DNA from: Thamnaconus septentrionalis
Taxonomy: Eukaryota; Chordata; Actinopteri; Tetraodontiformes; Monacanthidae
Direction of reading: 5' to 3'
Length of the DNA stretch: 64,000 nt
NCBI GenBank assembly: GCA_009823395.1
Contig: CM020501.1
Location: forward strand, 30,689,861-30,753,860
In this document: positions 1-10,206 of the stretch, in pieces
How positions within the stretch are numbered: the first letter of the stretch is position 1
Layout of the letters: each line of letters opens with the position of its first letter
Notes under the pieces: model-generated
Seen by the model: only the letters and a program-made list of their open reading frames with translations
Told to the model about the DNA's origin: nothing
Database searches by the model: none
Translations under genes and position numbers: made by a program

Positions 1-550
1 TGATTTCAGCCTTCAGTGGGGAAACAGGAGGAAAGGGTTGGTGATGAAGAGGTGTTGGTGACACTGAACGGAATGAAAGAAGAAGTTTTGATCTCCCTGC
101 TGATTTATTTTGACCTGTGTTGATGAGCGATGGATGAGCTGAGAATTTCAGACTTTGGGTTTAAGTTCATGTTTGGAACAATTCACCTATATTACATATA
201 TTTCACCATATCGGCAACTTCAGGACTTACTTTCACATTTGAAAATGGACCTATTTAGATTTAGCCACCAACAGTTGGTGTCGGCTACTCCTGACCTCAA
301 GAACAGCGAGACTTGTTCACTCTTCAGTCCTCACTCGCACAACAAAAATGATCTGCAAACCTTCTTTTCCCTTTTTTGTTTTTCATTCTTCTCCTGGGTT
401 GGCTGACTGGGACACTGAGCCAGAAAAGGCTTTGTGCTCCAAAGCAACTTGAAGTATTTTCTCCTGTTCTTCACCATCTTCATGGAGCTGTGTCAGTCAG
501 CTAGCTACTACTCGCGTAAATACGCTGTGTAAGGTTATACGTGAACTCCA
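1..550. other. 3' flank of the CD300-like gene, no gene recognised
   Basis: No coding exon can be supported here. An AATAAA hexamer on the minus strand (104-109) could be a polyadenylation signal for the CD300-like gene upstream of it, but it would give a 3' UTR of about 1 kb that crosses a transposon copy, so this is only a possibility. A minus-strand open stretch at about 1-95 is Ser/Thr-rich. It could be an extra cytoplasmic-tail exon, but I see no motif that supports this. Confidence 0.4.
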
Positions 551-1098
551 GGGCTGTGTCTCAATTCAGGGTCTGCATCCTTCCAAGGCTGCATTTGAAA
601 GGAAGTTGCGTCATAGGACTGTGCGAAGGCTCGTCCCAATTCACTAAAATTCGAAGGAGGCTCCAAATGCGCCCTACTTTTAGCCAATTGGAAGGCTACA
701 CCGCTACTATCCTTCGTGTCCTTCTGTATCCCAGGATGCTTTGCGTGCTGCTGCAAAGCATCCTGGGATCCTGGGAAGTCAGCTGAAATTAGCGCCATCT
801 ACTGGCAAAGACACGACGTATAAATTTAAGTATTCAAATTTCACATTAAATATTCAGTTTTTAACATAGGGTTTTTACTTATTTGAACGGTATCAATGGA
901 TAGCTTGATGCTATGAAAATGTCACTTCCAGGGTTGGCCAGCAGGAGGGAAAGGCGGTGACGCAACCAGGAAATACGTCGAAGGCTAGACCGTCCCGTGT
1001 GGTTACCGGGGAGGCGGGTTTGGGTTGGTCCTTCTGGGCCAGGTCCTCCGGAGGATGCTTCCTTCCAAGGATACAGACCCTGAATTGAGACACAGCCC
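551..1098. mobile_element. MITE-like nonautonomous DNA transposon, copy A
   Basis: The two ends are inverted copies of each other over about 25 bases: GGGCTGTGTCTCAATTCAGG at the left, and its reverse complement ending at 1098. A second copy of the same family lies at 17241-17685 and shares both ends and most of the interior (CATCCTGGGATCCTGGGAAG, GCGCCATCTACTGGCAAAGA). It has no transposase frame. I could not find a convincing target-site duplication, so the superfamily is left open. Open frames inside it are artefacts. Confidence 0.8.
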
Positions 1099-1153
1099 AT
1101 GTCTCCTTGTTTCTACTTCTTCTCTGCCTTCAGGGAGTAAACTCACAGTGCCA

Positions 1154-1221
1154 CTAGAGGCCTGGCAGAAGTACTGCAGTGTTTTCAGTTGATTTTACCT
1201 GTTGTTGTTTCTCTTCTTTTT
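1154..1221 (-). CDS. CD300-like gene, tail exon with stop (exon 4, tentative)
   Basis: An acceptor (TTTTTTTAG) precedes 1221. Phase-1 reading gives EKEEKQQQ, then VKSTENTAVLLPGL and a TAG stop at 1156-1154. The peptide is hydrophilic with a short apolar end and contains no Tyr, so no ITIM or ITAM. A possible donor (CAG/GTAAAA at about 1199) lies inside it. If that donor is used, the tail continues in exons I cannot identify. Confidence 0.45.
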
Positions 1222-1289
1222 CTAAAAAAAGACAAGAAGGACACATTGTTATGAAAATTAATTCCAAACTGCAGTTTTATCAATAAGTC

Positions 1290-1292
<3 letters not shown>

Positions 1293-1356
<64 letters not shown>

Positions 1357-1398
1357 GTCTCTCTCTCTCTCTCTCTTTCTCTCACTCTCACTCTCTGT
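1293..1398. repeat. (CT)n microsatellite in the CD300-like intron 3
   Basis: A nearly pure CT tract, (GA)n on the gene's sense strand. It fills over half of the short intron between the transmembrane exon and the putative tail exon. Confidence 0.95.
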
Positions 1399-1413
1399 GT
1401 TTTTGCATCTCAC

Positions 1414-1521
1414 CCAGTTTTCTCTTGGAAATCTTTATTTTGAGAAGCCACAGCAGCGGCGTTGCTGTTGCAGTGAAAACGACGACGCTTGCAAGGACAA
1501 GAATCACTTTGACACTTTTCG
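1414..1521 (-). CDS. CD300-like gene, transmembrane exon (exon 3)
   Basis: This 108-base exon is phase 1 at both ends, with acceptor TTTCTAG before 1521 and donor GTGAGA after 1414. It encodes AKSVK, then a hydrophobic run of about 22 residues (VILVLASVVVF to PLLWLL), then a basic stop-transfer sequence KIKISKRKL. That is the layout of a type I membrane anchor. Two lysines sit at the outer edge of the span rather than in its centre, so pairing with an ITAM adaptor is not clearly indicated. It joins in frame to the Ig exon, with no separate stalk exon. Confidence 0.8.
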
Positions 1522-2020
1522 CTAGAAAGAGAGAGAGAGAGAGGAGAGACAGAGAGTGAGAGAGAGAGAGAGGAGGAAGTGTAAATTGACACCACACAAA
1601 GGCAAGCGGACGACTTTCTCAAGTTTCGAAAATAGATATTTTTGAAAATCCCAAATTTGTCTGCAAAGGCTGTGCAACTAAATAAAAAAGCAACACCGGT
1701 GACGAGAAAACAATGTATCAACAAGCAAACTGAGATTTGTGGGTTTTGAAAAATAGGAAAGGTTGTGTACAGGAAGCAGAGGCTGGCGATGACAGCACTG
1801 CTCCTACCACTCAGACCGTCGACCACCGCCGCCGTCATCGTTGCTGCTGTAGCCGCCGATGTTGCTGCCGTCGTCGAATCATTTCTGTCTGTTTGGAAAA
1901 ATGGAGTGATGTTTTTTTGTTTTTTTCAGATGACACAAAATGTATAAGAAGTTTGAAGCTTCCAGACTGAACGCAGCCACGGAGCCATAAGTTACAAAAT
2001 CAGTAAATAAATAAACTCAC

Positions 2021-2347
2021 CTCCTAGAACTTGAAGATTGACCTCAATGTGTTGATCCCAGCCAAGTTTGTCCACTCCACAGTAATATTTCCCAGCGTCG
2101 TTGGTTTGGAGGTTTGTGAATCTCACAACCAATCCCTCGCCAGAGTTTCTGATTGACATTCGACTTTTCTGTTGAGTTTCTCCATAAGGTGACTGAACGA
2201 TGATGTGTTTATTTTTCTTGCACGGACTGTGACAGAAGTATTTAATATTCTGTTTCACATCAAACCAGGTGTTCCAGCCTGAACAGAGGAACTCCACATC
2301 TTCTCCAACACGCCCAGTGACATTGAGGAGGCTCCCAAAGCTCACAG
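2021..2347 (-). CDS. CD300-like gene, Ig V-set exon (exon 2)
   Basis: This 327-base exon is phase 1 at both ends, with acceptor CACTGCAG and donor GTGAGT. It encodes one V-set domain: B-strand cysteine in VEFLC, the family-typical second cysteine pair in KYFCHSPC, an RMSI D-strand, and F-strand NDAGKYYC, ending in a G strand NLQVL. One N-glycosylation sequon (NVT) lies near the start. The extra disulphide and the YFC context separate it from ordinary antibody or TCR V domains and place it with CD300/CMRF35-like and pIgR-like receptors. A ligand cannot be inferred. The frame is intact. Confidence 0.9.
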
Positions 2348-2543
2348 CTGCAGTGACAGAGAGAGGAGTCAACATCTAGTCTCACCTCTGATGGCTGAAT
2401 TCATTCTCTACAGAAGCAGAACATTTGACCCATTTCAAAGATCAAATCAGTCAACGCTCCACTAGTAAAGACTGATTTCTGACCGTCGCCAGGCTCTAAA
2501 GATGAAATATATTAGAAAAGTAGAAAAATAAAACAAGACTCAC

Positions 2544-2580
2544 CAGAGAGCAAACACAAGCTCACACAGACTGTTTTCAT
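2544..2580 (-). CDS. CD300-like gene, start and signal peptide (exon 1)
   Basis: ATG at 2580-2578 begins MKTVCVSLCLLS, a short basic start followed by a hydrophobic core. The exon ends at donor GTGAGT with one base of the next codon. Splicing to 2347 completes an alanine codon and continues VSFGS, giving a normal secretory signal. I chose this start because it is the only upstream ATG with a signal-like sequence and matching phase. Confidence 0.82.
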
Positions 2581-2672
2581 GTTGATGAAGAACAAAGACA
2601 GTGAGACCACTTCCCTGATTGTCACCCTGTTCAACACTGAAACTCCTCCCTTCCTTCACACACACACTCACA

Positions 2673-2720
<48 letters not shown>

Positions 2721-4151
2721 ACACACACATTTGTCTTCTGCATCGAGGTAATAATATTTCTATGACATCATTGTTATATTGGAACTGCTCCAGTCTAGAA
2801 AGCCACCACCACTACAATCTGGAGGTCGTCACTTTGTGGGCCAGAAAAATCAAGATGCATTGTGGGAGATGGAGTTTATGCTCAAGATTTATTTTGGAGC
2901 AGAATTCAACTTTTTGACTCTGGCAGCTGCATGAAATGACACGTTGGGTCTCCACTTTGACACGTGAAGAAGAAGAAGAAGAAGGAGAAGAAGACGAAGA
3001 GAAAATTTATCGGTCACATTGCCAGTGAACAGGGAGAATCAGCTGCATGTCTCCTCCTCTGAGGATGGAGGCTTGTGGTGGTGGTGCAGATCTTCAGGGA
3101 CTCTGACGGGACGACAAGGAGGCGGGAGACGGAACAGCTGTATTTGCGTCAATACATTTCCCCGATGAAGAGGAGGAAAGAAGGGATGAAGGGAGGATGC
3201 AAGGATTAAAGATGGGAAGAAGGGAGAAAGGAAGTGAGGAAGGGAAGGAGGAAGGAAGGAAGTACCTGCTGTGTGTCACCTGCTCATAAATGATGCAGCT
3301 AATTGGCTCCGCCCCCCTGAGCTTGGCTCCGCCTCCTCTCGTCGCATGTTCTGGGCTCTTTCAGTGGCAGGAATCAAACCAATGCTGTGTCTTTGCTCTC
3401 ACGTCCTTCACTCAGTTTCACTCGCTAGAAGTCGAGTGTATCTGTTGGCCAACAATTTTTTTTTTTTTTAAAATCCCTGATTGTAAGAAATGAACTGTAA
3501 ATGTTTTGTCAAATTTCTTGACATTCTGTCACATTTTGCGATTCATGTTAACGGAGTAAAAACCATCTGAGAGGAAGAGCCTGGCGCCTTGAACTGTAAA
3601 AAACACCACAAACTGAGCAGAATGCAACTCAAATCCAGGAGTGACATGCAGCTCATTTAATATTTCAATTTACATTTGACACACACACACACACATACCA
3701 CACACACTTCCTGTTTATAAAGAAAAAGTCCAAACAAAAGTAAACGTCCACAGCAACTGAAGACTCCAGAGACTCCAGAGGCTTTAGAAATATTATTGTT
3801 TTATTTAATATTTCATAGGTTTGTTTTTTATTAGGTTGTTATATACATGGCATAATTTGTGCTTTTTTATTATCAAGAATAAAACCAGAGGGGCGGTGGG
3901 GTGGGGTGGGGGAGGGGGGGAGTTAAAACAGCAGAAGAGAAAAAAACAAACAAATTTCAAACCAGGATTGATTTGCTTTGCTTTGGTGGTGGTTGTGGGT
4001 TTGTTGTATTGTTGTTGTTGTTGTTGTGTTGTTCCAGTGAGAGTCCCACACAACCAGGAGGGAGGAAACTCAGCAGACGCCTGCCGCTGATAAAAACACA
4101 CTGAAGTTGTTTTCCAGACGCTCCGCCGAGGACGAGTGTGAATGTCACATG

Positions 4152-4190
<39 letters not shown>

Positions 4191-4322
4191 TTTTACCAAC
4201 AGCAGCAGCAAAGGCATTGGGGCATTCACGTCTTTATGATTATTATTATAATTATTAATAATAATATTGTTTCTTCTTCCAATATACTGGATATGCCCAG
4301 ATTCCAAAAAATGAGTCTAGAC
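2581..4322. other. Upstream region of the CD300-like gene, intergenic
   Basis: No exon is recognised. It holds a (CA)n tract at 2656-2729 about 75 bases upstream of the CD300-like ATG, purine-rich AAG and GGAAG stretches at 2960-3260, a short (CA)n at 3680-3706, a G-rich patch at 3890-3921, and (GT)n at 4156-4187. A promoter for the CD300-like gene is expected just above 2580, but I see no distinct TATA or initiator. Confidence 0.5.
2656..2729. repeat. (CA)n microsatellite
   Basis: An almost pure CA tract with two CT interruptions. It lies in the 5' flank or 5' UTR of the CD300-like gene, about 75 bases upstream of the start codon. Confidence 0.95.
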
Positions 4323-4789
4323 CAGGTGTGGGCAAACTATGGCCCAGGGCCCATATACGGCCCCGTTAAGCTTTTCAATCCGGCCGGCCGAACTTGAAGA
4401 AATTACATTAATAGTTAGTCAGTCATCAAACAGCTGCATTTCCTCCATGTTTGTAGTGTTTCCAGAGTCATCTCAATAAAGAGCTAAACACCCTGGTGGT
4501 CCAGAAGTGGTTCTGGATGGTTCTGGGTGGTTCTAAGAGCCAAACACCCTGGTGGTTCTGGATGGTTCTGGATGGTTCTGGGTGGTTCTAAGAGCTAAAC
4601 ACCCTGGTGGGGCTTCAAAGACACTGATTTGGTTGCAACTTTGCTTCATTTTCTATTGACATTACAGCAACATGTTTTCTCCGTAATATCCCAGGATAGA
4701 TTGTTTCCATCTGCTGCTGCTCCGCTACCCTCTGGCACACTGTCCAACCCAGTGTGGCCCCAGCAGTCCAACAGTTGGACCACCACCTG
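4323..4789 (+). mobile_element. hAT-like nonautonomous element, complete copy with 8-bp TSD
   Basis: The left end CAGGTGTGGGCAAACTATGG is an imperfect inverse of the right end (CCACCACCTG). The flanking octamers GTCTAGAC (4315-4322) and GTTTAGAC (4790-4797) match at 7 of 8 bases, as expected for the 8-bp duplication of hAT elements. Inside are repeats of GGTTCTGGATGGTTCTGGGT and AAGAGCTAAACACCCTGGTGG. Related copies lie at 39414-39854 (inverted), 40754-41241, 47042-47220 and 61663-62210. It has no transposase frame. Confidence 0.8.
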
Positions 4790-5722
4790 GTTTAGACTCA
4801 CACAGACACACACATTGAATCAAATCTGAACCCCCCCCAAAAAATCAATAATTTTCTCCCCTCAGATGTGGGTGAGGCTGAAGTCAGACTGGTCCCAGGA
4901 GGACAGACTGGCTGCTCCAGTCTGAGCTCCGCTTCTTCCTTTTGACCTGTGGTGGAAGATTCAATAGTGGGCTTGAAGTTTTGTGAGGGACTTTATCACA
5001 TTTCAGATGAAACACTTCCGGGTTCGTGGTTTTCAGTGGTTTTTGGTTCATGGAAAATGTCCTACTTTTCATGGGATGTTTCAGATTTATTTTAGGTGGG
5101 TAGAGAGCAGGATGGAATTTTCCTGATGTTCAAGATGGTCAACCAACCAACCGACCGCAAAAAATAAATGAGTGAAGAAGAAGAAGAAGAAGAAGAAGAA
5201 GAAGAACACAAGGTGAACATTTGCAAAGGGAAAAGGAGAAAATCATGAAGAAGAAGAAGAAGAAGAAGAAGAAGAAGAAGAAGAGGAAGACACGGAGCAG
5301 GAGGACGACTCAGTGAAGCTAAACAGTCCAACAGACACTGAAGGAGTTGGAACAATGAATCAGTTCCTCTCAAGTGTTTAACTGTCGACTAGCTGGATTT
5401 TCGTATCGTCCGCCTGAAGCTTCCATCCCATAATGTTGATGTTCCCTCTGTGAGGAGGAAAACAAAACACAACATAAACAAACAAGTAAAAAAAAAAGAT
5501 GATATGAATCCTGAGAGATGAAAATCAAAAGACGACGAGCAGATAAAGAGGCTCCTTGGTGCAGCTGTGAAAGGTCAGACGAGTGTTTGTGTTTTTTCTT
5601 TTCTTTCGCTTTTGTCGTCTGTGGAGGACGGAGAAGAACGTTGATAAGCAGCCGCAATAAAAGAAGATACACAGACAGAACAACAACCGGAGGGAGCGCA
5701 GGGTAAAGATGAAAAGGTGTGT

Positions 5723-5775
<53 letters not shown>

Positions 5776-6775
5776 ATAAATGTCAACGTGGGGGAGATTG
5801 TTGTGTTTGTGTCGAGAGAAAAGGAAACAACGCAAAAGGGTTGAGGAGCAGAACATTTTTCACTGCAGGGTGTCGGGTGCTGGGGGGAGGGGGGCGGGTG
5901 ACACCCACCTGGGTGGGTGGGGTGGGGAGGGGTCGGAAGGGGGGTGAGAGGAGGGGGAAGGCCTTTCTGGTATAGATTGGTCCATTAGCGAGCCTCATCT
6001 TCCCGCTAGGCTAAAGGCTGCTATCTGATTCCACTGATTGGCTGTTTGAATGGAGACCAACGCTTCCCATTGGCTGGACTGGGCCGTGCTCCTCCGTGAC
6101 CCCTGCCGACCTCTGGTCGTTTCCTGACCAGCCGCTCGGTCATCCTTTGGAAAACCAGTTGTAGCACAAGATGATTTTTTAGTTTGTATTTTAGTTTTTT
6201 GGTCTCAGGGTTGCCAGGTATCTTACAGTTATTGCCCCCCCAGAGGTCCCTTTGAAGAGTTTTTCAGAAGCTAACGGATTTTTGTTGTTTTTTTTTTTCC
6301 TTCTCAACACCAGGTGGCCCCGCTGGTCCTGCGTCCTGTTCTCACCCACCTGCCCAGTCCATCCTCAGGACTGGGCCACCAGGCCGCCCTTGGCCACCAG
6401 GCCAATCCATCATTGAGCGTTTGATGGTTGAGCTGATCTGTGTCCAGTCTCTGCTTCTTAGCTTAGCAGGCCAACACCAAAACCGTCCCTGTTTGTTTGT
6501 TTGTTTGGTCTTTGTTTTTTTTTGTCTTTTTTTGTTGGCCAACATATATCCACCACCACTGAATCACTGGATCACTGCTCCATTGAGGAGTGAATGTCTT
6601 CGCCATACTAACGGCCATCTTGATTTGGTCCGCTAGCAGGCGTTAGCTTCCACACAGCGAGCCTGTCAAAGAAAAATCCATGTCGCGACTCAGTCTCTTT
6701 TTTTTTTGGCGAGCATCAGCTTGAAAAACTCTGATCTGTCCCCTGCAGCGCCACCTCCTGGCCGGACCGTCGCTT
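4790..6775 (-). other. Probable sgcz 3' UTR and downstream flank
   Basis: No coding exon is seen. The sgcz 3' UTR must start at 6775 and run to lower coordinates. The first AATAAA on the minus strand is at 5086-5091, which would make a UTR of about 1.7 kb. This is the best but unproven polyadenylation site. The stretch contains (GAA)n tracts at 5174-5207 and 5246-5288, (GT)n at 5725-5774 and a G-rich patch at 5878-5955. Confidence 0.4.
5086..5091 (-). other. Candidate polyadenylation signal for sgcz
   Basis: An AATAAA hexamer on the minus strand, the first one downstream of the sgcz stop codon. The (GAA)n tracts lie on its upstream side within the presumed UTR. No independent evidence of cleavage is visible. 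Confidence 0.25.
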
Positions 6776-6982
6776 TCAGCTCCACAGGCAAAAGTTACTG
6801 GTGGTTTGGCAGGTGGAGCCTTTCTCGGCCGGCGACAGGTACAGCTTCCCGTTAGCGCAGGCGCAAAGCTCGTACACAGTCTGCTTGGTGTAGGTGGTGC
6901 CCGCCGGCGCCCCCTCCAGGGGGTCCACGGCACTACCCAGGGGAATGTTGCCCAGCCTGATGGTGTTGGCGTCTAGTAAGAT
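6776..6982 (-). CDS. sgcz: sgcz exon 8, C-terminal exon with stop
   Basis: An acceptor (TTTCCCCGCAG) precedes 6982. The phase-0 frame encodes 68 residues beginning ILLDANTIRLGNIPLGS and ends in a TGA at 6778-6776. The C-terminal part carries four cysteines: Y-E-L-C-A-C, then STC and NFC. This is the conserved extracellular cluster of gamma/delta/zeta-sarcoglycans that is needed for folding and complex assembly. The last residues (SNFCLWS) extend beyond the CL ending of gamma and delta paralogues, as in zeta. The linker between NIPLGS and the Cys cluster (AVDPLEGAPAGTTYTKQT) is the part least like its relatives. Its neighbour across intron 7 is exon 7 at 22005. Confidence 0.95.
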   Translation of the reverse strand: MLLDANTIRLGNIPLGSAVDPLEGAPAGTTYTKQTVYELCACANGKLYLSPAEKGSTCQTTSNFCLWS

Positions 6983-7072
6983 CTGCGGGGAAATAGGAAA
7001 GAGGAAACGATCAGGGACGAATTAGATAAAAAACAACAATCTTTGAAAATTGCAAAGATTCACAAAGAGAAG

Positions 7073-7358
7073 TTACAGTATTACAGTGTCACAGTATCAC
7101 AGTATTACAGTATTACAGTGTCACAGTATCACAGTATTACAGTGTCACAGTATTACAGTATTACAGTGTCACAGTATCACAGTGTTACAGTGTCACAGTG
7201 TTACAGTGTCACAGTATTACAGTGTTACAGTGTTACAGTATTACAGTGTTACAGTGTTACAGTGTTACAGTGTCACAGTGTTACAGTGTTACAGTATTAC
7301 AGTGTCACAGTATCACAGTATTACAGTGTTACAGTGTTACAGTGTCACAGTGTCACAG
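7073..7358. repeat. Octamer minisatellite TYACAGTR, about 36 units
   Basis: A tandem array of an 8-bp unit (TTACAGTA, TTACAGTG, TCACAGTA, TCACAGTG) spanning about 286 bases. It begins roughly 90 bases upstream of the sgcz exon 8 acceptor. Because three units make 24 bases without stops, all three plus-strand frames are open (YYSVTVSQ-type peptides). These are artefacts, not genes. Confidence 0.95.
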
Positions 7359-9607
7359 AGTCGAGTCGGAACAGAAGACCAGGAACACACGTGTCCTTTT
7401 GCCAGAGGAGAAGAAAACAGCTGACAGTCTGCCGAGGATCGTCGTCATTGAGACGGATCCACCTGCAGGACGGGAGGGGAACTGCTATTTAAAGTAAAGG
7501 CCTATGTTGGGAAGGTGGCAGTGGGAGTCGCTAAGGCAGCGGGTTGGACAGACAGGTGAAGGCAGAGAGACAGTCTGTTCACCATGGAACAAAGAAAACA
7601 ACACAACTTCAATAATGACTGCGTTGTTCTTCCTGTTGCTTATGACTGACTGCAGTACTTCCTCCCCACCCATCCCCTATTGGATTATTAGTAGGCAGAA
7701 ACCTGGAGCCTGAGCCATGTCATGCCCCCCCCGAGTCCCATCACATCCCCCCCACCTCCCAATAGTAATAAAAGAGTAATCATAGAAAAAAATCTGCATC
7801 TGCTCCAGCAAGAAATACAGAAATAAAATACTTTTTTTTAAAGTTGCGACGGCTGTCAGTGAACATAAGGGACAGACTGTCCTACATAAAGATGGACTGA
7901 AACTAAATGAAAGAGAGAAGAAGCAAAGTTTTTGGGGACCCAGAGACGCAAAAGTCACTTTTAAAGCTTTTTTTTTCCCCCTGAAAAAAATATGAAGAAA
8001 ATCTCATACTTCCATTTGAATAAAATCTCCTCCTTTACACTTAAATCCCCACTTTGCCTTCTTATGATCCACTTCCTTCATCCCACTGACTGATGCAGGC
8101 GGCCTTTCAAACCAACACTGGGAACATTTTTGCGCGATCCTGCAGACAAACTTGAGAATGTGAGAAAGACTCCGTCGCCGCTCTTTGCCTCGCACAGAGC
8201 AACAGAAAGGAGAAAAAGGGGGGGAAAAAAATCGCAAAAGAAAGATAAAAAGATAGACTAGAGTCCGATGAGTGGCTGAGAGAAGGAGAGCGGAGGGAAA
8301 ATATACTAAAACAGGAAGTGGAGCAACCAGCAGAAATCTCAATTGAAATGCAATCGCCTTCATTTCAATTTTCCAAATTGTCAGATTTTTCCATATTTAT
8401 GCTTTGTTGGAAGTTGCGCATGCTAGTAGCTTAGACCATTTCCTACGAGGAAATTGTCCTCTTCACGTTTTAAATATCTATTATGGAATTCGGGGGGGGA
8501 AAGTGCATTAAAACAGGAGAGCTGATGGGATTTCGTGGATTCCACTCTGCGGAGCGAGCGGGAGAACACGGAATCCTCTTAGCGCTGCACACGGAGGTTG
8601 AAAAGGTGCTAATCCTGTGTTTGGAATTTTTCAAACACTGCTCCTCGGAGGGAATTAGCGACACGGCGTTCGACATGCAGCAGTGAAATATTGCGGGAGC
8701 CTCTGGTGGGACCAAAGTGATTCTCCAGGGAGCTCGGCCTCGTTTTGTTTGATCTTTAGCAGCAGAATCGCACAAATCTGGCTTCTGTCACGTCACAGCT
8801 TGACAGAATTTCCTTGTTGGAAATGTCAGTTTATTAAAACCAAATTCCAATAACTTTGTCTGCAAACAAGAACCAAAACAGAGTTTATACAATCATAATA
8901 ATATTAATGATCTTCCTCAATCATGGACGGCCTTGGGAACAGAGTCACTGAACAACGGCCGGAAATCTTTTGCCAAGAATTCTGCTTTCACACAACAAAA
9001 CAACAAAAGAGGATCTTTTCAAAGCCTCAAGGTGAAGACGTCTGGTTTTTGTGGGACTGACGCCTCCAGTGGTGGGACTGAGGCAGTGACGACCAGTGAG
9101 GAGGAGCAACGGCGCCGCCATGGTGGAGGTGAAGTCCCAGCACGTGGAGCCTCTTGGAGCACCGCTGGACCTGGCAAGCAAACGCGTGCACGCTCGTCCC
9201 TCCGTGCACGGAGCCCAGCAAAATGCCACAGTGCAACGTGTAAATGTCAAGGCACACCTGCCGTCTGCCCCTCCCCGACCCATCCCCAGCCCCTCCTCTG
9301 CCCCTCCCCCACCCCTCAGTGGTGGAAACCACTCAGACTGCTACCAGCAAGGCAGGTCGGACCACACTCAAGTGTTTCTGCAGTGGAGCTACTCGGAGCG
9401 CTGGCGCAAAATGGAACAGAGCTGCACTGGAGGATACACAAGAAGAATAAGGAGGAGGAGGAGGAGGAGGAGCAAGAGGAGGTGGAGGAGGAAGAGGAGG
9501 AGGGGAGGATGAGGATGAAAACACTCAGAACCTGTGAAGGTCACGTTGTTTTCTGAAAAATGTTGCAGAAGTGTTTGTGCACTCGCTGCAAATATAAACC
9601 ATTTATT

Positions 9608-9614
9608 TGTGTGT

Positions 9615-9651
<37 letters not shown>
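9608..9651. repeat. (GT)n microsatellite
   Basis: A nearly pure GT tract with one GTAT interruption, in sgcz intron 7. GGA-rich purine tracts lie on either side at 9450-9512 and 9795-9860. Confidence 0.95.
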
Positions 9652-9652
<1 letters not shown>

Positions 9653-9912
9653 ACTCTGCCTGTCTCCTGACATCAGTTCATCGTGCACGTGGCCGCAGAC
9701 GCCAGGCAGCGACGGGAAGCGCGAAGGAAAAGCCGCAATTACAGCGAGTCAAAACATTTTTCACGGATGATTTACTTCTTCTGGCGGAGCCGAGGAGGAG
9801 GTGGAGGAGGAAGAGGCGGAGGAAGAGGTGGAGGAGAGGTGGAGGTGGAGAGAAAAGAAGAAGGAAAAAAAAGAATATGTGGGAGGTGAACCAAGAGTGG
9901 GGACGATGGTGG

Positions 9913-10206
9913 TGGTGGATGGATGAATGGATGGATGAATGGATGATGGATGGATGGATGGTGGATGGGTGGATGATGGATGCGTGGATGGATGAATGAA
10001 TGGATGGATGAATGGATGATGGATGGATGGATGGGTGGATGATGGATGGATGAATGGATGATGGATGGGTGGATGGGTGGATGATGGATGCGTGGATGGA
10101 TGAATGAATGGATGGGTGAAAGGATATACGAATGGATGAATGGATGCATTGATTGATGGATGGGTGGATGATGGATGGATGGGTGGATGAATGGATGGGT
10201 GGATGG
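9913..10206. repeat. (GGAT)n-type minisatellite, about 290 bp
   Basis: Tetramer-based array of GGAT/GAAT/GGTGGAT with higher-order blocks. For example, GGATGATGGATGCGTGGATG recurs at about 9969 and 10079. The minus-strand open frames rich in HPSIHPFIH are repeat artefacts. Confidence 0.95.

Larger units (their letters stand above)
1154..2580 (-). other. CD300/pIgR-like immune receptor gene (four-exon model)
   Basis: Four minus-strand exons join in frame: 2580-2544 (signal peptide), 2347-2021 (Ig V-set), 1521-1414 (transmembrane) and 1221-1154 (short tail and stop). All introns between them are phase 1, the usual pattern for V-set receptors. The model encodes 179 residues: one Ig domain, a membrane span and a basic cytoplasmic stub. 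The extra cysteine pair (YFCHSPC) and the D-x-G-x-Y-x-C signature fit the CD300 / CMRF35-like / polymeric Ig receptor family, whose members bind lipids, immunoglobulin or other ligands on leukocytes. The predicted tail has no tyrosine and so no ITIM. If the last exon is spliced at GTAAAA (after 1199), further tail exons would exist. The exact orthologue is unresolved. Confidence 0.8.

Noticed and set aside
8933..9556. Open frame of 207 codons, plus strand
   Set aside because: Low-complexity GC and GGA-rich sequence. The C-terminal part is repeat, and no recognised motif or splice structure supports it.
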